This document shows positions 5,799-10,098 of a DNA stretch of 10,098 nucleotides, piece after piece; the first letter of the stretch is position 1, and the number at the start of each line of letters is the position of its first letter. A program made the translations under genes and the position numbers. The notes under the pieces were generated by a model. It had not been told where the DNA came from. It did not search any database and saw nothing but the letters and a program-made list of their open reading frames with translations. Source of the DNA: an uncultured Sphingomonas sp. (GTDB lineage Bacteria; Pseudomonadota; Alphaproteobacteria; Sphingomonadales; Sphingomonadaceae); assembly GCA_902806295.1 (NCBI GenBank), contig CADCWB010000107.1, positions 1 through 10,098 on the forward strand. Direction: 5' to 3'.

Positions 5799-6845
5799 TC
5801 AGAACTGAGATGCCAGCCGACGAATTGGCACAGAGAACTCGCCGACTAGCCCGCCGGGGTGCCATTCAAGCTTTGTCGTTCCCCGAAGCTGGCGCTCAAC
5901 GATGGCGGTGATGAGCCTGGAGCCAAAGCCCGCATCGCGCAGCTCACTTGGTGGCGGCCCGCCATTCTCTCGCCACCGGATCACCAGCCGTTCGGACGCG
6001 CTGTCTTCCTGCCAGTCGATTGAGACGCGCCCCTCGATGTTCGACAAGGCGCCATGCTCGGCCGCGTTCGCAACCAGCTCATAGATGAGGAGCGCGATCG
6101 GCTGCACCAAGGAGGAGGGCAGTGCGATCGGGGGCCCGGCCAACCTGACGCGTCCATTGCTGAATGGCTGCAGCTCGGCTTCGATCAGCTTGGCCAACGG
6201 AACCTCGCGCCAGCGCCGTTCCGATAGCATTCCATGAGCTTTGGCTAGGGCCTCTACCCGGCCCTGGACGGCTGCCGCATACCGTTCAACCGTGTCCGTC
6301 CGGCTCATCCGCACTATGCCTTGGACGAGCGCCAAAACGTTCTTGGCCCGATGATCGACTTCGCGGAGCAGGCGAAGCTCGGCAGCCTCCTGCTTACGAG
6401 CCTCACGCTCGGCGGTCACATCCTTTTGGGAAGCGAAATAGTAAAGAAGGCTTCCGTCGTCATCATGCACCGGACTGATGAACAGGTTGTTCCAGAAGCT
6501 CGAACCATCCTTGCGGTAGTTGAGGAGCTCTACCTCAACATCGTGCTCCTCGGCGATTCCACGACGAAGCTCGGCAACGACTTGCGGAGAAGTTTCCGGT
6601 CCTTGAAGGAAGCGGCAATTGCGACCGAGCACTTCTTCTTTGGAGTAACCGGACATCTCCAAGAAGGCGTGGTTCGCGAGCACGATGGGATTGTCGGGCT
6701 GTCGTGGATCGCTCACCACCATCGGCATCCGCGTACGCTCGACCGCGATGAACGCGAGTTCACGGCGATCGATCAAACCTTGGGGGGTGGCGGCAGCGGG
6801 TGAGTCGGCAGTAATGTGTCGGGCAGGTATCGGCGCGTCGCTCAA
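5799..6845 (-). CDS. LOV-domain HWE-family histidine kinase (blue-light sensor)
   Basis: This is a soluble blue-light-sensing histidine kinase. The N-terminal LOV/PAS domain (about 28-145) has the flavin motif GRNCRFLQG (74-82), whose Cys77 would form the photo-adduct with FMN, and later YRKDGSSFWNNLFISPV. A short linker leads to the dimerisation/phosphoacceptor segment REVDHRAKNVLALVQGIVRM with His165. HWE-type features follow: ALAKAHGMLSERRW (199-212), the N-box ELVANAAEHG (256-265), WRENGG (291-296, the WxE of HWE kinases) and GFGSRL (306-311). There is no receiver or membrane segment. At 348 residues it has the size and domain order of Erythrobacter EL346. The start is TTG 6845: an in-frame TGA lies 24 nt upstream, an AGAGAG precedes it, and the first ATG (residue 40) would cut into the LOV fold. 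No response regulator adjoins it; in this group such kinases often feed PhyR and the general stress response (inference). Confidence 0.92.
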   Translation of the reverse strand: MSDAPIPARHITADSPAAATPQGLIDRRELAFIAVERTRMPMVVSDPRQPDNPIVLANHAFLEMSGYSKEEVLGRNCRFLQGPETSPQVVAELRRGIAEEHDVEVELLNYRKDGSSFWNNLFISPVHDDDGSLLYYFASQKDVTAEREARKQEAAELRLLREVDHRAKNVLALVQGIVRMSRTDTVERYAAAVQGRVEALAKAHGMLSERRWREVPLAKLIEAELQPFSNGRVRLAGPPIALPSSLVQPIALLIYELVANAAEHGALSNIEGRVSIDWQEDSASERLVIRWRENGGPPPSELRDAGFGSRLITAIVERQLRGTTKLEWHPGGLVGEFSVPIRRLASQF

Positions 6846-7055
6846 GATTGCTCTCTTTGTAAGTGTTCAGGTGCTTAGCCGCATAAACGCGCCGTAAGCC
6901 GCACGGGTGCAGTAACAAGTACAACGTGATTTCGCCTGCCGCCGCTCAGGTCTTTGAACATCCGTCACGAGCTTCAGATTAGGCAGCAGTCGGCAACCCA
7001 CGCTTGCGGTTTGTTGCCAAGCGCCGAGGGTCCGCCTCCACTGACGAAGCCCGAT

Positions 7056-7085
7056 TATATACGGTCTGGCCCGGTCCGTTGTCAG
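7056..7085 (-). promoter_or_regulatory. Putative promoter reading toward the LOV kinase
   Basis: On the minus strand a CTGACA -35 box (7085-7080; one mismatch to TTGACA) lies 18 nt from TATATA (7061-7056), part of the AT-rich TATATAATC, which also contains a perfect TATAAT. It is the strongest sigma-70-like promoter in the window. Transcription would start near 7049, about 200 nt before the kinase start. Confidence 0.5.
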
Positions 7086-7102
7086 CAGCGCTCTCAGCGC
7101 TG
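7086..7102. repeat. Perfect palindrome abutting the -35 box
   Basis: CAGCGCT-CTC-AGCGCTG has 7-bp arms around a 3-nt centre and touches the -35 hexamer of the putative kinase promoter at 7080-7085. Placement directly upstream of -35 suits an activator or repressor operator. With a 3-nt loop it could also be an RNA hairpin. No matching regulator is visible nearby. Confidence 0.4.
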
Positions 7103-7183
7103 GAGGAGAGCTTCGGCTCCCGGCCACCATCGCTACGTGGCTAGCAGCGGAATGTCCGCACGCGTTGAAGACTAAAGGCCTAG

Positions 7184-7218
7184 AAAAAGGCTCCGGAAGC
7201 GCACGCCCCCGGAGCCTT
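7184..7218 (-). terminator. Rho-independent terminator of hsp20
   Basis: On the minus strand a perfect 10-bp stem AAGGCTCCGG/CCGGAGCCTT (arms 7218-7209 and 7196-7187) with a 12-nt loop runs into TTTTT (7188-7184). It starts 14 nt after the hsp20 stop. No T-run follows on the plus side, so it acts leftward and isolates hsp20 from the kinase gene. Confidence 0.88.
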
Positions 7219-7232
7219 CAGGCTACCACCTC

Positions 7233-7721
7233 TTACGCGTGCTCGGGCACGCGCTCGTCGGCGTTGGCGTTGATCGTGCGCTGCTGGGGATGATTGCCGG
7301 CAGCGCCGCCGATTTCGATCTTGCGGGGCTTCATCGCTTCTGGAATTTCGCGCACCAGCTCCAGGCTCAGCATGCCGTCGCGCAGGTCGGCGCCGGTGAC
7401 CTGGATATGGTCCGCCAGCGCGAACCGCCGCTCAAACGATCGGGTGGCGATGCCGCGGTGGATATAGTCGCTGCCGGTCTCCTCGCTCTTCTGGCCACGA
7501 ATGATCAGCGAGTTCTGGTGGCTGGTGATCTCGACCTCGTTCGGCTTGAAGCCGGCGACCGCGATCTCGATCCGGAACCGGTTGTCGTCCAGCCTGATCA
7601 GGTCAAACGGTGGGTAGTTCTCCTGCGCGCCGGTCGCGGCGCTGCTTTCCAGCGTGTCGAACAATCGGTCGAAGCCAACAGCCGAGCGGCGGAAGGGAGC
7701 AAAGTCGAAAGCGCTACGCAT
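7233..7721 (-). CDS. Small heat-shock protein, Hsp20/IbpA family
   Basis: This is an ATP-independent holdase that binds unfolding proteins during heat stress and passes them to DnaK/ClpB. The 162-residue protein has an N-terminal arm with GFDRLFDTL (16-24), a conserved sHsp oligomerisation segment. The alpha-crystallin domain (about 36-137) contains YPPFDLIRLDDNRFRIEIAV, AGFKPNEVEI and HRGIATRSFERRFALADHI. A basic KPRKIEI (131-137) supplies an IxI-type anchor, and a polar tail ends DERVPEHA. It resembles the class A IbpA-like proteins of alphaproteobacteria. The start at 7721 is set by AAGGAGG 8 nt upstream and by the family N-terminus; the longer frame to 7925 would run through the regulatory leader. 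Expression is probably controlled by a heat-shock promoter and a ROSE-type thermometer (7722-7808). It is a single-gene unit with its own terminator. Confidence 0.95.
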   Translation of the reverse strand: MRSAFDFAPFRRSAVGFDRLFDTLESSAATGAQENYPPFDLIRLDDNRFRIEIAVAGFKPNEVEITSHQNSLIIRGQKSEETGSDYIHRGIATRSFERRFALADHIQVTGADLRDGMLSLELVREIPEAMKPRKIEIGGAAGNHPQQRTINANADERVPEHA

Positions 7722-7808
7722 GGTCTTGTCCTCCTTAGTTGAGCAACAAGGCGGAAGCCGCGGCGCACAAGGCCGCGGCCCCGTCACCGAACCTCTCCTG
7801 AGCGTCCG
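7722..7808 (-). promoter_or_regulatory. ROSE-like RNA thermometer in the hsp20 leader
   Basis: The predicted 5' leader can fold into successive hairpins. The last one covers the ribosome site: CUUGU (7750-7746) pairs with ACAAG (7729-7725), and the next bases UGCUC face the Shine-Dalgarno AAGGAGG (7736-7730). Pairing leaves G7744 bulged: U7745-G7730, C7743-G7731, U7742-A7732, C7741-G7733. UUGCU opposite AGGAGG with a bulged G is the hallmark of ROSE elements, which melt on heating to free the ribosome site of small heat-shock genes. Upstream, GCCGCGG and CCGCGGC (plus strand about 7757-7779) form a strong second hairpin, as in known multi-hairpin ROSE leaders. Folding was done by eye. Confidence 0.8.
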
Positions 7809-7815
7809 GCGGCAG

Positions 7816-7845
7816 GAATGTGGTATATATGTCACGAGGGTCAAG
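7816..7845 (-). promoter_or_regulatory. Putative sigma-32 (RpoH) promoter of hsp20
   Basis: On the minus strand CTTGACC (7845-7839) and CCACATTC (7823-7816) are separated by 15 nt and resemble the RpoH elements CTTGAAA and CCCCATNT. Transcription would start near 7809, giving a leader of about 87 nt, a normal ROSE length. The site lies about 45-70 nt from the divergent parE start, so the two genes share this region. Confidence 0.5.
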
Positions 7846-7888
7846 GGGCTCTGGCACCGCGCCGCAGGGGTGCTAAGAACCGGAACAA

Positions 7889-9868
7889 ATGACGGACCTG
7901 TTCGGCTCAGCCGCTCCTCAACCAACTCCCGACACTTACGACGCTTCCGCGATCGAGGTGCTGGAGGGGTTGGAGCCGGTACGCCGTCGCCCAGGCATGT
8001 ACATCGGCGGCACCGATGAGCGGGCCCTGCATCACCTCGCGGCCGAGGTCATCGACAACTCGATGGACGAAGCCGTGGCAGGTCATGCCAGCCGGATCGA
8101 AGTGATACTGGAGCCGGGCAATCGGTTAACGGTGATCGACAACGGCCGCGGAATGCCGGTCGATCCGCATCCAAAGTTTCCCGGCAAGTCGGCGCTGGAG
8201 GTGATTCTCACCACGCTTCACTCCGGCGGCAAGTTCGAGGGCAAGGCCTACTCCACCTCGGGCGGCCTGCACGGCGTCGGCGTGTCGGTCGTGAACGCGC
8301 TCTCAACCGAGACGGTGGTGGAGGTCGCCCGCGAGAAGAAGCTGTGGCGGCAGCGCTTCGCCAGGGGCTTGGCGCAAGGCCCGCTGGAGGAGGTCGGCGC
8401 TGCCCCCAACCGCCGCGGAACGAGTGTCAGCTTTCATCCGGACCCGGAGATCTTTGGCGAGCTGCAGTTCGACCCGGCCCGATTATACCGGCTGGCGCGG
8501 TCCAAGGCCTATCTGTTTGCGGGCGTGGAAATCCGCTGGCACTGCGATCCTGCGCTGGCGTCGGCCGAGGTGCCCGAAACGGCCACCTTCCAGTTCGCCA
8601 ACGGTCTGGCCGACCACCTCAACGAACAGATCGGCGAACGCCCGTGCGTCACCAATGCGCCGTTTACCGGCAAGCAGGACTTTCCGGGCGAGCAGGGCAG
8701 CGCCGAATGGGCGGTCGCCTGGCCGCTCTACTCCGACGGTTCGGAGAGCTACTATTGCAACACCATTCCTACTCCTGACGGCGGTACCCACGAAGCGGGT
8801 CTGCGGGGCGCGCTGACCAAAGGGGTTCGCGCCTTCGGCGAGCTGGTCGGCCATAAGCGTGCCAAGGACATCACCGCGGACGACGTATTCAACGGCGTCG
8901 AGCTGATGCTGAGCGTGTTCATCCGCAATCCGCATTTCCAGAGCCAGACCAAGGATCGCCTCACCAGCCTGGAGGCCGCCCGCTTCGTCGAGGCGGCGGT
9001 GCGCGACCATTTCGACCATTACCTCGCCGACAACATGGATCGCGGCCGGGCGCTGCTCGGCTCGATCGTCGAGCGGATGGAGGAGCGGCTGAAACGCCGG
9101 GCCGAGCGCGAAGTGAAGCGCAAGACCGCGACCTCCGCCCGCAAGCTGCGCCTGCCGGGCAAGTTGACCGACTGCGCCTCCGATGCGCCCGAGGGGACGG
9201 AGCTGTTCATCGTCGAGGGTGACAGCGCTGGCGGCTCGGCCAAGCAGGCACGGGACCGCAAGACCCAGGCGATTCTGCCGATCCGCGGCAAGATTCTGAA
9301 TGTCGCGAGCGCCACGGCCGACAAGATCCGCGCCAACAGCGAGATCGCCGACCTTCAACTCGCGCTCGGCTGCGGCATCCGAGACAAATGGGACGAAGCG
9401 AGCTTACGCTACGAGCGCATCATCATCATGACCGATGCCGACGTTGACGGCGCCCACATCGCCACCCTGCTGATGACCTTCTTCTTCCAGGAAATGCCTG
9501 AACTAGTCCGGCGAGGTCATTTGTTCCTCGCGCAGCCGCCGCTCTATCGGCTGACCTCGGGATCCAAGTCGCTCTACGCCCGCGACGACGCGCATCGGGC
9601 CGAGCTGGAGCGGACCGAGTTCAAGGGCAAGAAGGTCGAGGTCGGCCGCTTCAAGGGCCTGGGCGAGATGAACCCCAATCAGCTCAAGGAAACTACTATG
9701 GACCCGGCCAGCCGCTCGCTGCTGCGGGTGACCCTGCCCAGCCAGTATGAGGACCGGCAGCCGGTCAAGGACCTGGTCGAGCGGCTGATGGGCAAGAACC
9801 CGGAGCACCGCTTCGCCTTCATCCAGAACCGCGCGGCTGCCGTCGGCGACGACGTGATCGACGCATGA
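7889..9868 (+). CDS. parE: DNA topoisomerase IV subunit B
   Basis: ParE is the ATPase subunit of topoisomerase IV, which with ParC unlinks replicated chromosomes. All type IIA B-subunit parts are present in 659 residues. The GHKL ATPase domain carries EVIDNSMDEA (Glu53 as general base, Asn57 for magnesium), NGRGMPV (85-91) and GGLHGVGVSVVNALS (125-139). A transducer domain has QTKDRL with Lys355. The TOPRIM domain has EGDSAGG (443-449), PIRGKILNV (464-472) and DADVDG (516-521), and FKGLGEMNPNQL (588-599) follows near the C-terminus. ParE is preferred over GyrB from length (GyrB is usually near 800) and from the PIRGKILNV form of the motif. Only a weak CCGGAA precedes ATG 7889, but the N-terminus fits the family. 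The gene is divergent from hsp20, and its stop overlaps the next start by 4 nt. Confidence 0.95.
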   Translation: MTDLFGSAAPQPTPDTYDASAIEVLEGLEPVRRRPGMYIGGTDERALHHLAAEVIDNSMDEAVAGHASRIEVILEPGNRLTVIDNGRGMPVDPHPKFPGKSALEVILTTLHSGGKFEGKAYSTSGGLHGVGVSVVNALSTETVVEVAREKKLWRQRFARGLAQGPLEEVGAAPNRRGTSVSFHPDPEIFGELQFDPARLYRLARSKAYLFAGVEIRWHCDPALASAEVPETATFQFANGLADHLNEQIGERPCVTNAPFTGKQDFPGEQGSAEWAVAWPLYSDGSESYYCNTIPTPDGGTHEAGLRGALTKGVRAFGELVGHKRAKDITADDVFNGVELMLSVFIRNPHFQSQTKDRLTSLEAARFVEAAVRDHFDHYLADNMDRGRALLGSIVERMEERLKRRAEREVKRKTATSARKLRLPGKLTDCASDAPEGTELFIVEGDSAGGSAKQARDRKTQAILPIRGKILNVASATADKIRANSEIADLQLALGCGIRDKWDEASLRYERIIIMTDADVDGAHIATLLMTFFFQEMPELVRRGHLFLAQPPLYRLTSGSKSLYARDDAHRAELERTEFKGKKVEVGRFKGLGEMNPNQLKETTMDPASRSLLRVTLPSQYEDRQPVKDLVERLMGKNPEHRFAFIQNRAAAVGDDVIDA

Positions 9869-10098
9869 CGCGACCGGGGATGGAGCGCCGCAACCCACTC
9901 CGCTCGCTCACGGCCCCGTCCCTGACCCGCAGTTCGGGCCGATCGCCCTGGCGCTCGCTCACCTTCCGTGTCCTGCTAGCGCTGGGGCTGGTCGCGCTTG
10001 CCTTTTCCCTGCTGTGGTTCGACCGGGATGGGTTGAAGGACAATATCGACGGGCATCTGAGCTTCGCCGACGTCATCTACTTCACGGCGATCACCGTC
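9865..10098 (+). CDS. Potassium-channel-like protein, N-terminal part
   Basis: The reading frame starts in the ATGA overlap with the parE stop and is open to the window end (78 codons). It encodes a basic, Ser/Arg-rich cytoplasmic N-terminus (1-33), one membrane helix (about 34-51, FRVLLALGLVALAFSLLWF), a short loop, and SFADVIYFTAITV at 66-78. That last segment is a pore-helix sequence that in two-helix potassium channels leads into TTVGYGD. The selectivity filter itself lies outside the window, so the call rests on the pore helix and spacing. A second ATG at 9880 has a GGGG just before it and is an alternative start. The overlap suggests translational coupling to parE. Confidence 0.72.
   Translation, partial: MTRPGMERRNPLRSLTAPSLTRSSGRSPWRSLTFRVLLALGLVALAFSLLWFDRDGLKDNIDGHLSFADVIYFTAITV

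Larger units (their letters stand above)
6846..7183 (-). other. Leader/intergenic region upstream of the LOV kinase
   Basis: These 338 nt lie between the TTG of the kinase gene and the hsp20 terminator. They hold a putative promoter (7056-7085) and an abutting palindrome (7086-7102), which would give a kinase transcript with a leader of about 200 nt. Within the leader an inverted repeat GGCAAC/GTTGCC (about 6991-7016) could form a stem. A 28-codon frame starting at ATG 6961 and ending at TAA 6875-6877 (MFKDLSGGRRNHVV...) stops 29 nt before the kinase start and could be a leader peptide, but has only a weak GACGG before it. Longer open frames on either strand look spurious. I see no tRNA or known riboswitch. 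Confidence 0.45.

Noticed and set aside
5411..5808. Plus-strand open frames of 64-95 codons in the same gap
   Set aside because: They overlap each other in different frames, and none shows a ribosome site, domain or signal peptide that I can support.
5452..5865. 137-codon minus-strand open frame between the PEP-CTERM gene and the kinase
   Set aside because: It overlaps the kinase C-terminus in another frame, has no ribosome site or recognisable motif, and has the Arg/Ser/Pro mix of a shadow frame.
7722..7888. CIRCE element or EcfG-type (GGAAC/CGTT) promoter near hsp20 and the kinase
   Set aside because: I found no TTAGCACTC-type inverted repeat, and no GGAAC followed by CGTT at 16-17 nt, in either upstream region.
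7722..7925. Extension of hsp20 to an ATG at 7925
   Set aside because: It would translate the ROSE leader and promoter and overlap the parE start; the family N-terminus and Shine-Dalgarno fix 7721.
8483..9358. 291-codon open frame antisense to parE
   Set aside because: It lies wholly inside parE, whose motifs are intact; long antisense frames are expected from codon bias at this GC content.

Overview
The window looks like ordinary chromosomal DNA from a GC-rich alphaproteobacterium, most likely a sphingomonad (Sphingomonas or a close relative). The grounds are a GcrA cell-cycle regulator, a secreted protein ending in a PEPxxWA-type sorting motif, a compact LOV-HWE blue-light histidine kinase resembling EL346 of Erythrobacter, and a ROSE-type RNA thermometer in front of a small heat-shock gene. 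I see no phage, insertion sequence, CRISPR array, tRNA or rRNA. The taxonomic call is inference from gene content.

Layout, left to right: the last codons of a possible upstream gene; a TonB-family protein (+, 35-847); convergent to it, an acetylornithine aminotransferase argD (-, 909-2099) with its own promoter; a small acidic hypothetical protein (-, 2230-2424); a rho-independent terminator (2486-2516); a secreted helical-hairpin protein with a Gly/Tyr/Asn- and Asp/Arg-rich tail (-, 2534-3046); an ABC-2 type exporter permease (-, 3165-4001 or 4052); head-to-head with it, gcrA (+, 4054-4782); a short secreted protein whose PEP-CTERM anchor is cut off by a TGA at the motif's Trp codon (-, 4977-5390, remnant to 4893); a gap of about 400 nt; the LOV-HWE kinase with a TTG start (-, 5799-6845) behind a leader of about 200 nt; a terminator (7184-7218); an Hsp20 chaperone (-, 7233-7721) with a ROSE-like leader and a heat-shock-type promoter; divergently, parE, topoisomerase IV subunit B (+, 7889-9868); and, overlapping its stop by 4 nt, the start of a potassium-channel-like gene that runs off the window.

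The genes do not form one pathway. They are separate housekeeping, envelope, sensing and stress functions in short transcription units. The best signals are regulatory or evolutionary: the precise loss of the PEPxxWA Trp codon, the ROSE thermometer with its bulged G opposite the Shine-Dalgarno, and a strong promoter abutted by a perfect palindrome that appears to drive the photoreceptor kinase through a long leader. I found no convincing undescribed multi-gene system.
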